Under the pieces are notes generated by a model. That model saw only the letters and a list, made by a program, of their open reading frames with translations. It was not told the origin of the DNA and ran no database searches. A program made the translations under genes and the position numbers. Positions 11,150 to 20,774 of a stretch of 64,000 nucleotides of DNA are shown piece by piece. The stretch is from positions 443,246,822 through 443,310,821 of the forward strand of contig NC_057864.1 in the NCBI RefSeq assembly GCF_019393635.1. The letters are read 5' to 3'. Source of the DNA: Dromiciops gliroides. Its lineage: Eukaryota > Chordata > Mammalia > Microbiotheria > Microbiotheriidae. Positions within the stretch are counted from its first letter, which is position 1, and every line of letters starts with the position of its first letter.

Positions 11150-11690
11150 GTCACAGGGGGAAGGGAAGAAGTATTTATATAGTGCCTACTATGTGTCAGG
11201 CACTGTGCCAAGTGCTTTATAAATACTATCTCGTTTGATCCTCACAAAGAGCCTTAGGAGCGAGGTACTGTTATTATCCTCATTTTTTTGTTGTTGTTGT
11301 TCAGTCATTTCAGACTCTTTGTGACTCCGTTTGGAGTTTTCTTGGCAGATACTGGAGTGGTTTGCCATTTTCTTCTCTAGATCATTTTACTGACCAGGAA
11401 ACTGAAGCAAACAGAGTTAAGTGACTTGCCCACACCTAATACATATCTGAGGCCAGATTTGAACTCCGAAGATGTCTTCCTGACTCCAAGCCTGATGCCC
11501 TATCTACTGTGCCACCAACTCCCTGGCCCCATTTTACAGTTGAGGAAATTGAAGCTAAGTGACTTGCCCAGGATCACACAACTAAGTAAGGGTCTGAGGC
11601 TGAATCTGAACTCAGGTCTTTCTGACATCAGTCTCAGTGCTCTGCCTACTGCCTTTATTACAGCTTCTGGCAATCATAAAACATTGAAAC
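11150..11690 (-). repeat. MIR-like CORE-SINE split by another SINE
   Basis: The halves 11150-11284 (gcctactatgtgtcaggcac) and 11525-11690 (attttacagttgaggaaatt) read continuously once the intervening SINE is left out. CATTTT is repeated on both sides of the break. Confidence 0.75.
11285..11524 (-). repeat. CORE-SINE with Bov-B-like tail
   Basis: A (TTG)n-type tail, then the antisense of a GTCACAAAGAGTCTGAAATG-type end, a middle region and a head ending at gtgccaccaactccctgg. It is inserted in an older MIR-like element. Confidence 0.8.
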
Positions 11691-11869
11691 TAGGAGATGT
11701 TAGAGAACACACCTACAATTATATAAATTAAGAAACTGAGTCCCAACAAAGTCAAATGATTTGCCTAAAATCCTACAAGTAGTATGTCACACAGCTGGAA
11801 CTCATACCCAAGTCTAGGGATCTTTCCACTCACTATACTGTGCTTCCTCCCCAACAGACCTCAGACATC

Positions 11870-12210
11870 ATCTTGCTCAACTACCATTCAATGCCCATAT
11901 CTCTTCCTCAGCACCCCCTAGAGGTGATCACCTAGTCTCTGATGAATGCTCTTAATGACAGTGAACTTATTACCTTCATAACATCCAATTTTGTAAAGAT
12001 GTGTTCATTAGGAAGCTCTTTTTTTAATCCTGGCTCTATCCTCTTGAGGCAAACCAGATAAAAATAATCCCTCTTTCACGTGACAGTCTTTCAGACATCT
12101 GATGAGAGTGAATATATCCTCTGTAAGTCTTTATATATAATAATATAATATATAAGTTATTTCTCCCAGACTGATTTGTATACTCAAATCTGCCATTTCA
12201 TCAATGTGAA
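11870..12210 (-). repeat. CR1/L3-type LINE 3' region
   Basis: Antisense text of the CR1/L3 end: tctgatgaatgctcttaatg, gtgaacttattaccttc, attaggaagctc, ccctctttcacgtgacagtc, catctgatgagagtgaatat. This is the reverse of the element seen in sense at 46750. Confidence 0.65.
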
Positions 12211-12689
12211 TGTTTCCTTCAATAACGTGGATTACAATTTATCTGTACCTGCCTACTCTCTATGAATCTTGTCCATATATTCCCATCAGTCCACCCAAGG
12301 ATTCACTTGATTTATGTGGAAGATTCCTTGATTTCTCCTCACATCTTGGGTATACCACTGGAGAACACAAGCTATCCATTAGTTATCCCTTGCTTTCACT
12401 TTGTAACTAGGCAATAAACAAGCATTTAGTAAGCCCATCTTAAAAAAAAAATTTCCCCTGATGACATTCTTTACTTCACAATGCTTCTCTTCCCCACCCT
12501 CTTAGTAATACTCATTTTTAATTCTTTGCCGACTAGAGTATTATATAACTAGCCACTATACAACATTGGTAAAATGTAATTTAAAATATGAACCCGTGTT
12601 TCTGGAAAAAGTTCAGCATTATCAAAGAAGATCTATGATTTTTTTCAAAGACATCTAGCCTACTCTCCTCCTACTTAATTCTGGGGCCA
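12211..12689. other. No gene or named repeat seen
   Basis: AT-rich sequence without a recognised element. Open frames are short. Confidence 0.45.
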
Positions 12690-12715
12690 TGAACCATTTA
12701 TTCAAGACAAGCATT

Positions 12716-13075
12716 CAAGTGCACATATATGTGTATACACACAAATATGTATGTACATGTTCATGTGCATGTATACAATACATACGTACATGGATGAGTA
12801 GGCAAATAATATATGTATATGTAAATAAATTATTACTAATGAATGTACTTTGCATCTGGGCAATAAAAGCCATCTCTATGTAGGTTTTCATATATATGTT
12901 TTTGTGTATTTGTATGTGCACACCCATACATTCATACTGGTATATGTATATATCAATGTGTGTGTATATATCTCTATATATACATACACACACCTATAAA
13001 ACATACCGGTTGTCTTTTCTGTATGTTTGCATGTATTTATGTGTTTATAGTACCTACACACCAGTACATGTGTGC
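12716..13075. repeat. Degenerate TA/TG/CA-rich low-complexity tract
   Basis: Alternating purine-pyrimidine text (TATATGTGTATAC, TACATACACACAC) over about 350 bp, with unrelated patches between. Open frames here on both strands are a by-product of the repeats. Confidence 0.75.
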
Positions 13076-13199
13076 ATACTGGTTAATACTTATAAATGTA
13101 CTCTGCTGCGACTAATTACATCTCGGCAATAAAAATCACCTTTTAGTGACGTTTTTCCTATTTCATCTCCTAGAGTCCACCCCCACCCCACTACCTTGT

Positions 13200-13400
13200 A
13201 TCTAATAGCTAGCATCTATATAGTATCTAACATTTGCACAATGCTTTATATATCTTTCTCATTTGATCCTTACAACAACCCTGTGTGGCAGGTGCTATTA
13301 TAAAGATAAGGTGGCTTGTCCCGGGCTCACACAGGTAACGTCTGGAGAATATGAACTCAAGTCCAGTGTCCTGGGCATTGTGCCCCTCACAGGCCTTTCT
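13200..13400 (-). repeat. MIR-like CORE-SINE
   Basis: Antisense text: acaatgctttatatatcttt, gatccttacaacaaccctgt, cccgggctcacacaggtaac. It lies just past the 3' end of the BRCC36-like retrogene. Confidence 0.75.
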
Positions 13401-13585
13401 ATTTGCACATACCCATATACAGGTATACGCTGCCTCCCCTAGGCAAGCTCCTGACTGTACGCTCAGCACCTGGTGCAGTTAATGGCTCAGAGGCGGCTCT
13501 TCCCCTTCCCCCCACGCATACATCTTTCTTTCCGTGGGGAGGATTAAATGCACAGACAATTCTGCTGGAATTTTTACCAAAATAC

Positions 13586-13591
13586 TTTATA
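13586..13591 (-). promoter_or_regulatory. Possible variant poly(A) signal for the BRCC36-like gene
   Basis: TATAAA on the minus strand about 135 bp past the stop codon. It is a known weak variant. No canonical AATAAA was seen between the stop and 13401, so the real 3' end is uncertain. Confidence 0.25.
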
Positions 13592-13726
13592 TAAAAATCG
13601 GGCTCTTCCGCCGCCTGCTCACAGGGTGTGTCCCCTCCGTCCCGCGGCCCTTCCGTTGGCACCAGGAATGCCCCCAGGCCCGCCCGCCTGCCTGCTCCCC
13701 GCTGGGGGCGGGGCGGTGGCTGGGGC

Positions 13727-14512
13727 TCAGTCCAGGGCGGCCAGCTCCTGCAGCAGCTGCTCCTTCTCCCGCTGCAGCTCCCGCACCCGCTGCTGGTTCT
13801 GCTCCAGCCGGTCCTCCAGCCACTGCAGCAACGGCCCGCTGATGGCCGACATCTGGCTGCAGAGGTTCTTGGTAAAGACGGAGCCGTTGTGGATCATGGT
13901 CACCGAGTCCAGGTGTGGCAGGCTGTGGATGCGCCGGTACGCGTCCTGCTCCTCCTGGCATAGGATCTTGGGCAGCTCGATGGCCGACTCGAGGCACACC
14001 TTGCCGATGGTGTCGTGCGGCACCACGTGGATGGGGACCTCGATGCGCTCGTAGTCGGCGCTCTTCTGGGCCTGCACCGACTGGAAGCACGTGTACAGCA
14101 GGCGGCCCGTCTTGGTGTTCTTGTCCTCGATGAAGCACGAGAAGATGAGGCCCACGAAGCCCTGGTCCATCATCTGGTACATGGCCTGCGTGCGCACGTC
14201 CACGTGCGACGGCCACACGGTGATGTGCGGGTGCGAGTGGTACCAGCCCACCACGCGCACCGGCCGGCCCGTCAGCTCGGCCAGCCGCTCGGCCTCCGTG
14301 GACGCGGCCGACAGCTGCTCGGGGGAGATCTCCACGCGGTCCTTGCGCTTGTCCGACCGCCGCAGGATGATCACCGAGTGGATGTGCACGATCTTGCTGG
14401 CGTCCACCTCGCCGATGCACAGCCCCATCACCTCCTCCTTCTCCGTGCTCAGGGCATGATTGAGGCACACCAGGAACGCGTCCGAGTCCAGGTGCACCGC
14501 CGCGACGGCCAT
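13727..14512 (-). CDS. BRCC3: Intronless BRCC36-like K63 deubiquitinase (retrogene of BRCC3)
   Basis: BRCC36 is the zinc metalloprotease that cuts K63-linked ubiquitin chains in the BRCA1-A (nuclear, DNA repair) and BRISC (cytoplasmic, interferon signalling) complexes, paired with Abraxas-family scaffolds. The frame encodes 261 residues without interruption, against 316 (long form) or 291 (short form) in human and mouse. The MPN+/JAMM domain fills the first two thirds. Glu27 is the catalytic Glu of STEKEEVMG. HSHPHITVWPSHVD supplies His92, His94, Ser102 and Asp105. Residues 227-261 form the C-terminal helical, Glu/Gln-rich arm. Compared with BRCC36, 24 residues after CIGE (about residue 35) are absent as one block, and the QAQKSADYERIE junction matches the short isoform. 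No introns and G/C at almost every third base point to an old retrocopy kept by selection. The ATG has G at -3 and +4. A decayed copy is unlikely because the frame and active site are whole. Confidence 0.92.
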   Translation of the reverse strand: MAVAAVHLDSDAFLVCLNHALSTEKEEVMGLCIGEVDASKIVHIHSVIILRRSDKRKDRVEISPEQLSAASTEAERLAELTGRPVRVVGWYHSHPHITVWPSHVDVRTQAMYQMMDQGFVGLIFSCFIEDKNTKTGRLLYTCFQSVQAQKSADYERIEVPIHVVPHDTIGKVCLESAIELPKILCQEEQDAYRRIHSLPHLDSVTMIHNGSVFTKNLCSQMSAISGPLLQWLEDRLEQNQQRVRELQREKEQLLQELAALD

Positions 14513-14700
14513 GTCGGATTCGCCGTTCAGCGCTTCCGCTCCGCCGGGCTCCGGCGGCTCCAGCGGCTACTGCGCCTGCGCGGACTCGGGCGCCTTCCCG
14601 GCGGGCGGATGGGCGGGGGGGCGGGGCCAGCCCGGCTCGAACTGCTGTGGGGGGTGGGGTGCGGGAGCGGGGCGGAGCCCGGGCCATTCAACACAGCCTA
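14513..14700 (-). promoter_or_regulatory. 5' UTR/promoter of the BRCC36-like retrogene
   Basis: TGCGCCTGCGCG at 14571-14582 reads CGCGCAGGCGCA on the gene strand, a good NRF1 palindrome-type site, about 60 bp before the start codon. GC boxes lie at 14611-14626 (GGGCGGGG-type, two overlapping) and near 14668-14676. No TATA box. Which part was carried by the copied mRNA and which was already there cannot be told. Confidence 0.55.
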
Positions 14701-14875
14701 GGGGAGGAAGGAGGGAAAAGGGAGGGGGGAGAAGAGGAGAGAGGAGGCGGAACCTGGGGCCTCGCGGAGCAGCCTAGGGCAGAAGGGAGAAGGAGGAGGG
14801 AGGTAGGGGAGGGGGAGGAGGATAGGGACGGTTGGCTGCCTCCTTGTGATCCGGGATGTTGTTGAACTAGCTTCG
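14701..14875. other. Purine-rich (GGA/GAG) tract upstream of the retrogene
   Basis: Long runs of G and A on the plus strand, such as gggaggaaggagggaaaagg. It forms the edge between the CpG island and the AT-rich block to its right. Confidence 0.6.
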
Positions 14876-14929
14876 ATCTGTTGTTACAGTAATCTCGGTT
14901 TTTTTAAACTTTAGTTTGAATTGTGAAAA

Positions 14930-15645
14930 TCGTTATCAAAAAAACATACCAAAAAAAAAGAAGAAGAGGCTTGTATGAGAAACTAATCTTGTGTTGAAAA
15001 TACACTTAAAAAAAGAAATATATGAAAATTAAAAAAAATATGCTATATTAAAATGTAAAATAAAGGTGCTTTAAGCATGTTAAATGTGAAATAAAATATC
15101 TTGTGTATTGTAATATATTAAAATGTAAAAGAAATATATGATAAATATTAAAACGTAGTATTTATAATATAATAAATTGATATATAAAATAAGTATTATG
15201 TATAATGTGTAACATTCAGTTTTAAAACAGGGCATTAAACAAATATATTTGTTATTTATTACATTAAAATGCAAAATAAATTATGTTAAACAATACTAAA
15301 TATAAAATAAATTTGTTTATATAAAATTACGTCAACATAACAAGCTGACAAGCATTACATGCAACATTTAAATATAAATATATTGCATTATGTATATTTT
15401 GTAGTTATTAGAATATGAGTAATAACATGTTAAAATGTAAAACTAATAAATCATGTAGAATATATATTAAGATATAAAAGCAACCTATATTATATATAAT
15501 ATAATAGATTGCTTTTATACCAATACTATATATAATGTAGATTGCTTTTACATAAATATATTCTGCATATCATACGTAGTCTATACATAATCTAATATAG
15601 ATTGCTTTTACATGTTAATGTACGATATAAGATACTGGATAGTAT
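14930..15645. repeat. AT-rich block with recurring motifs and a palindrome
   Basis: About 700 bp with very few G or C. The motif TTAAAATGTAAAA recurs at about 15046, 15117, 15262 (TTAAAATGCAAAA) and 15430. ATTGCTTTTA recurs at 15508, 15541 and 15601. TATAAAAGCAA (15473-15483) pairs with TTGCTTTTATA (15509-15519) around a 25-nt AT-only-like loop. It reads as a decayed AT-rich tandem array rather than a coding or known mobile sequence. Confidence 0.65.
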
Positions 15646-15967
15646 ATTGGACTGGCATTGGACATGCCATTTCATTGATGCTGAGAACTCCCAGTGAAGA
15701 TTCTCTATACCCATCCAGGATGCTAATTGACCCCTTCTCTGCAACTTACAGTTACCTAAAACACTGAAGGGTTAAAATCGTTGTCCAGGGTCTCCTCCCC
15801 TTCTCTCCATTCCCTCCAGATAAGAACAGGCAGTTCTTAAATGAAAATATGCAAACTCGCAATTAAATGAAAAATTCTCCAGATCACTATTAACAGGAGA
15901 AATTAAAATTCAAACAACATTGTATGTCAGATTGCCAAAAATGATGATGATGACGACGACTAAGATG

Positions 15968-16078
15968 ATGATGAATATTTATATAGTGCTTACTATGTGC
16001 CCAGTACTGTGCTAAGCTTTACAATTATGATATCATTTAGCCAGGATTCAGATCTAGGCTCTCTGCCTCCAAATCGAG
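15968..16078 (-). repeat. MIR-like fragment
   Basis: Antisense text atagtgcttactatgtgccc, tactgtgctaagctttacaa. A GATGAC triplet-like tract (15941-15975) is its tail side. Confidence 0.65.
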
Positions 16079-16112
16079 GTCTCTGTATGTGTCAGCAAAA
16101 GACATGGGGCCA

Positions 16113-16262
16113 GGGGGCAGCTAGGTGGTGCAGTGGATAAAGCCCTGGCCCTGGATTTGGGAGGACCTGAGTTCAAATCCGGCCTTAGACACTTGACACT
16201 TACTAGCTGTGTGACCCTAGGCAAGTCACTTAACCCCAATTGCCTCACAAAAAAAAAAAAAA
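16113..16262 (+). repeat. Young CORE-SINE
   Basis: Full length with an A tail. Target duplication AAAAGACATGGGG at 16097-16109 and 16259-16271, the right copy overlapping the A tail. Confidence 0.95.
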
Positions 16263-16271
16263 GACATGGGG

Positions 16272-17400
16272 GCAAAGAGGCTAAGAAGCGTTAGTGCAAT
16301 TTTCTTTCAGTTGACATCCATTAGGGAAACAATTTGGAATCATAGTCCCAAAGTCATTAAATTGTACATATCCTTTAACCTCCTCCCCTCAAATAAAGGG
16401 CCCTCTCTGATAAATGTGTAGCCAAGCAAAATCAAATACCTTGGTAGTGTCTGAGAATGCAAGTCTCACTGTGCATTCTCCACCATATATATTAGATAAG
16501 GCATAAAAACAGGAAAAGAAACATATGTTCACCAAAGTTGTTTGCCACCATCATGGAAGAAATCCAGGACAGAGTCCGGGTTGAATCGGGATTTGTTATA
16601 CATGCCAGATGCTCCTCTTTGCTGAAATCATAGTGCTTTTGCATCAAATACTCTGGGGAGTTTTGGGGCAGAGTTTCATTATGACTTAGAGACTTTGGTT
16701 TAACTATTATTGCAGGGAACCTCCATATACCCATTGCTGAGTGGGCTATTTGGGGGTTAGTTCTCTTCTCCTCAGGACTCAGACAGATGCTCACAGTGGC
16801 TTGAATATTCCTGAGGAAGAGAAGTTTAGACAAGTTGTACATTTCAAGGAATCAAGGCATTTTGCTGTGTTGGATGTGAGACATCTTTTTGGAAGAGGAC
16901 CTTTAGCCAGAATTTTGTTCTACTGGATCAAATTCATTTTACAATTGGGGAAACAATAGTCAGATCTTGTATTCTCTTCATCTTTCAGTCAGCTATGTAA
17001 TGGTAAAGATATGTTGTACTATAAAATATTTGGGAAAGCCAGCCTATTCCTTACTTATATCCTTGTTAAGGATGTGCTCAGTGCACATGGGGATGATTCT
17101 TAGTAAAACGTTATATAGTTGGAAAGAAGGCATATAAGGCAAATATTAGTTGATGTTCTCTGTCTCCTTTTGGGGAATGAATAAGGTCTGACATTTTTAT
17201 TTTTCTACAACTCTAGTATCTTCTCCTCTTTCTGATACCCCATGAATGGATCCTTCTGTGCCCTTATAATTTTGTTGCTTTGAGCATGAATTTCCTCTGC
17301 GTATGCTTGGTCTACACCTACTACTTAGGCAATTGATTCATGTGTTTGCTGTTTAAGGTCTTTTTAAGGTTCATTTTGTCTCATTTTAGTGATTGCTCTG
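16272..17400. other. No gene or named repeat seen
   Basis: Unique-looking sequence. Open frames at 16492-16959 on both strands show no protein-family features. Some stretches may be very old LINE sequence but none is recognisable. Confidence 0.45.
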
Positions 17401-17484
17401 TGTGTGTATGTATATGTATGTGTGTGTGTATATATATATGTATGTATATATATTTGTATACATGTATGTGTATGTATGTATGTG
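17400..17484. repeat. TG/TATG low-complexity tract
   Basis: Imperfect TG, TA and TATG units directly upstream of the next SINE. Confidence 0.85.
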
Positions 17485-17498
17485 TTAAACTTATCTAT

Positions 17499-17748
17499 GG
17501 GAGCAGCTAGTTGGTGAAATGGATAGAGCACTGGACTCGGAATCAGGAAGACTCATCTTCCAGTTCAAATCTGTCCTAAGACACTAACTGTGTGAGTCTG
17601 AGCAAGTAAGTCACTTAACCCTGTTTGCCTCAGTTTCCCCATCTATAAAATGAGCTGGAGAAGGAAATGGTAAACCATTTCAGTATCTTTGCCAAGAAAA
17701 CCCCAAATGAGGTCACAAAGAGTTAGACACAACCAAACAACAACAACA
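17499..17748 (+). repeat. CORE-SINE with Bov-B-like tail
   Basis: Head (gggagcagctag), core (agcaagtaagtcacttaacc), then aaatgagctggagaaggaaa and the tail gtcacaaagagttagacaca ending in a CAA-rich run. The tail resembles the Bov-B/RTE end. Confidence 0.85.
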
Positions 17749-18141
17749 CAATGTTATTATAGTCTGTGTTTGTTTGTCCCCCTCATTTCCTGTGTTTTCC
17801 TAATAACTTACTTAAACAGGTCAAGTCAGAGTTGTTTTTATTGCATATCATACCTTTTTGCTATTTTAAAATTCTCTCAGCTTTGTATGATTTTTGACCT
17901 TTGCTCTAACAGGTTGGTGTTCTGACTGCACACAGATTCAGGGATACCCCCCCTTTGGTAATGAGTCATTTCCTGTCTGTTAAAATATTTCACCTTTTTG
18001 TGTGTGGTGTTTTTGCTCTTTTCCATGTCCAACAATTTTCAGTTCTTTTCTCTGAGGGTTTGTGATATACAGGTATGAGCCTTTCGAGTCGTCTAAGTCT
18101 TTGGTCTTTTGTTCCTTTTTGGCTTCTTGTTCTTTAGTCTT

Positions 18142-18261
18142 TTTTTTTTTTTTTGTGGGGCAATGGGGGTTAAGTGACTTGCCCAGCATCACACAGCTAG
18201 TAAGTGTCAAGTGTCTGAGGTTGGATTTGAACTCAGGTCCTCCTGAATCCAAAGCTTCCCC
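18142..18261 (-). repeat. Young CORE-SINE
   Basis: T-rich start, then GGGGCAATGGGGGTTAAGTG. The 5' head is cut short after tcctcctgaatccaaagc. Perfect duplication TGTTCTTTAGTCTT at 18128-18141 and 18262-18275. Confidence 0.95.
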
Positions 18262-18369
18262 TGTTCTTTAGTCTTGATCCATCTTTTTCTAATGGATTTC
18301 TCACTATCCTCCACTATTACTACCTTTGTATCAAGTCAAACTTTTTTTTTGGAAAGCTGGTTGTTAAAC

Positions 18370-18870
18370 ATTTACTCCTGGAAGGAGATAAAATTGAAAA
18401 GTATCAGGCCATATTGTAGCAGAACTAGAATGCTAACCTGAAGAGCCTAAATTTGATTGACAGTGGGTAAGGCTTTTGTGTTTACATCAACAGGACTGAA
18501 GTGTTTTAGGAAGAGTAATCCAGTAGTGGTGTTCACAATGGATGGTTTGGAGAGGGGAAAGACTGGAAGTGCAAATTTATTCAATCAACTAGCATTTATT
18601 AAGTACTTTCCATGCGTTCACATAGGAGATTATTTCAACTGTCAAGGTGAGGGGTAATGAGGGCTTGAACCTGGATGGTATCAGTGGGAATAAAGAGCCC
18701 AGTACTAGATATGATGAGCAAGTAGATCTAGTAGGTGCTTCCTTGGGAGCTAATTATTCAAGGGTGAAGAAGAAGGAAGTATCAAATATAACTTGGGAGG
18801 CTTCAAGCCTGGTATCTGGGAGAACAGAAATAGGGATGTCAGAAGGAACTGGAAGATAAGATTAGGTTGA
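18370..18870 (-). repeat. L2 LINE relic
   Basis: Antisense L2 text: caggccatattgtagcag, ggtaaggctttt, aagagtaatccagtagtgg, with an L2/MIR end at about 18590. Strongly diverged. Confidence 0.45.
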
Positions 18871-19500
18871 GACTGTTGTTACCGCTAAATTGGTTCTGAA
18901 AATATTCCTTTTTCAAAGAATTACTCGCCGACATGATCCAATCAAAATTTAAGTAAAAGTTTTTGTTATTTGGCACACAAAATTATTTGTCTGGGAAAAG
19001 AAGTCTAAGCTTCAACTCCTGGGGAGGAACATGTTTATGGCATATTCCTCAATCAGTCAGCACATAGAGGTATGGCTGGGAGAAGTCTAAACTTCAACTC
19101 CCCAAACAAAGGAGAAGGTAATAGTTTTATAGAGGAGAGAAGGGGGTGGGGAGAGAGACTTAAGACTAAAAAGTTAAAGCAGTTTGGAAAATGGTGTTGT
19201 TAGCTATTTGGATACATGAATAATAAAAATTCCACATTTCTAATTTGAGATTATTGCCATTACCTGGTCCTAATCACATAGCAAACATAACTGGCTCCCA
19301 ACTAAGTTCTTGCTATAAATTTCAAGGTGCCCAGCTTTCTGGGTGTCTGTAACATGTCAGCTTTATTATCTGTTTTACTAACCACTATCTGGTTAATTAC
19401 TTTGCTTCTTCAAGGAAAGAGTAATCTCTAACTTACCCCAGCAAGCAACAGTATTTCTCCATGGTCATAGTGTCCCCCCCTCAGGGCCAGAGCATCCCTA
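18871..19500. other. Unassigned sequence with an internal duplication
   Basis: GAAGTCTAAGCTTCAACTCC near 19001 is repeated with one change near 19083. On the minus strand AATAAAGCTGACATG gives a poly(A)-signal-like motif. It could be part of an old LTR, but no end repeats or target duplication were found. Confidence 0.3.
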
Positions 19501-19569
19501 ACTGGGCCCAGGCCTACCAGGCTGCTACTACACTGTGATCAAACCTTTACCTTGAATGCCCTCAGCCCT

Positions 19570-19845
19570 AATGTAGAATCAGCTAGGTGACATTGTGGAT
19601 AAAGTGCTGGATACCAAGGCAGGAAGACCTGATTTCCAATACAACTGGAGACTCTTACTAACCATGTGATCTTGAGAAAGTCACTTAACCTCTGTCCTTA
19701 TCTTCTTCATTTGTAAAATGAGGATGCTAACAATAGCACCTACCTCCCAGAATTGTTTTTAAGGGTAAAATAAGATAATGTTTGTGGAGTACTTTGCAAA
19801 CCTTAAAGCACAATATAAATGTTAGCTATTATTATTACTCAAACT
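19570..19845 (+). repeat. MIR-like CORE-SINE
   Basis: Head (atcagctaggtgacattg), core (gaaagtcacttaacctctg), middle (catttgtaaaatgaggatgc) and tail (actttgcaaaccttaaag, ATT-rich end). Close to full length. Confidence 0.8.
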
Positions 19846-20087
19846 GGCCCACATTACTATCATGTAATAGAAAAGTGGGTCTAAAGTTAGGAGGGTGGAA
19901 TTCCTGGGTTGGAATCCAGATTTCTTCAGTCCAGGAAGTTTCTTCTGATTTGCCCAGGACCACATAGTTATTAACAGTAACTAACATTTCTATATCTCCT
20001 TCCATGCAACAATTGGGGGAAGTACAGGTACTATCATCTCCATCTCACAGATTTAGTGCCACAGAGACAGACATGGAAGGAGTGATT

Positions 20088-20132
20088 AATAGTAGTAGTA
20101 GTAATAGTAGTAGCAGTAATAGTAATAGTAGC
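20088..20132. repeat. AGT/AAT triplet tract
   Basis: Alternating AGT and AAT triplets, ending at the SINE to its right. Confidence 0.85.
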
Positions 20133-20148
20133 ATGTATATAGACTTTT

Positions 20149-20297
20149 TTTTTTTTTTTTAGTGAGGCAATTGGGGTTAAGTGACTTGCCCAGGGTCACA
20201 CAGCTACTAAGTGTCAAGTGTCTGAGGCCGGATTTGAACTCAGGTACTCCTGAATCCAGGGCTGGTGCTCTATCCACTGCGCCACCTAGCCGCCCCC
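20149..20297 (-). repeat. Young CORE-SINE
   Basis: Complete antisense copy with a T run. Perfect duplication ATATAGACTTTT at 20137-20148 and 20298-20309. Confidence 0.95.
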
Positions 20298-20325
20298 ATA
20301 TAGACTTTTAAGATTTGCAAAACAC

Positions 20326-20435
20326 GGGGCAGCTAGATGGTGCAGTGAAAAGAGCACCGGCCCTGGAGTCAGGAGGACCTGAGTTCAAATCCAGCCTCAG
20401 TCACTTAACCCCAATTGCCTCACTTAAAAAAAAAA
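20326..20435 (+). repeat. Young CORE-SINE, internally deleted
   Basis: Lacks about 40 bp between the head and the taaccccaattgcctcac end. Perfect 16-bp duplication AAGATTTGCAAAACAC at 20310-20325 and 20436-20451. It lies head to head with the antisense copy 28 bp to its left. Confidence 0.95.
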
Positions 20436-20451
20436 AAGATTTGCAAAACAC

Positions 20452-20605
20452 TTCACAAATACTGCCTCATATGATCCGCGTTACAGCCCTGGGGAGAATG
20501 TGTGATTATTATCCCCTTTTCCAAGGACACTGAGGTTAAGTGACTTCCCCAGGGTCTTTCAGCTAGTGTCTGAGGTTGGGTTTGAACTTAGGTCTCCTTG
20601 CTGTT
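20452..20605 (-). repeat. MIR-like fragment
   Basis: Antisense text: atactgcctcatatgatccg, gacactgaggttaagtgact, gggtttgaacttaggtctcc. The right half of the element into which the two SINEs to its left inserted. Confidence 0.7.
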
Positions 20606-20619
20606 CTTCCTTCATTCTA

Positions 20620-20697
20620 GAACACGACCAATGACATCACAAGAGCCATGTCTTGACTTTTGAATGAATTGGATTTCAGTGAGGCAAGGCTGCAAAA

Positions 20698-20774
<77 letters not shown>

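Larger units (their letters stand above)
13600..14700. promoter_or_regulatory. CpG island spanning the retrogene and its upstream region
   Basis: CG dinucleotides are frequent across the whole coding frame and for about 190 bp upstream of it. Composition drops abruptly on the left at about 13600 and on the right after about 14870. Confidence 0.8.

Noticed and set aside
13587-14687. 366-residue minus-strand open frame overlapping the BRCC36-like gene
   Set aside because: It is in another frame of the same GC-rich DNA, with Ala/Gly/Arg/Pro-rich text and no family features. The BRCC36 frame explains the region.
14015-14701. 228-residue plus-strand open frame (LRAHVHVRRPHGDVRVRV...)
   Set aside because: Antisense shadow of the retrogene. 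Biased composition, no domain.
16113-16180. tRNA-like boxes (TGGTGCAGTGG and GAGTTCAAATC) in the SINE heads
   Set aside because: These are the internal pol III promoter boxes of the SINE family. No copy can be shown to be a true tRNA gene.
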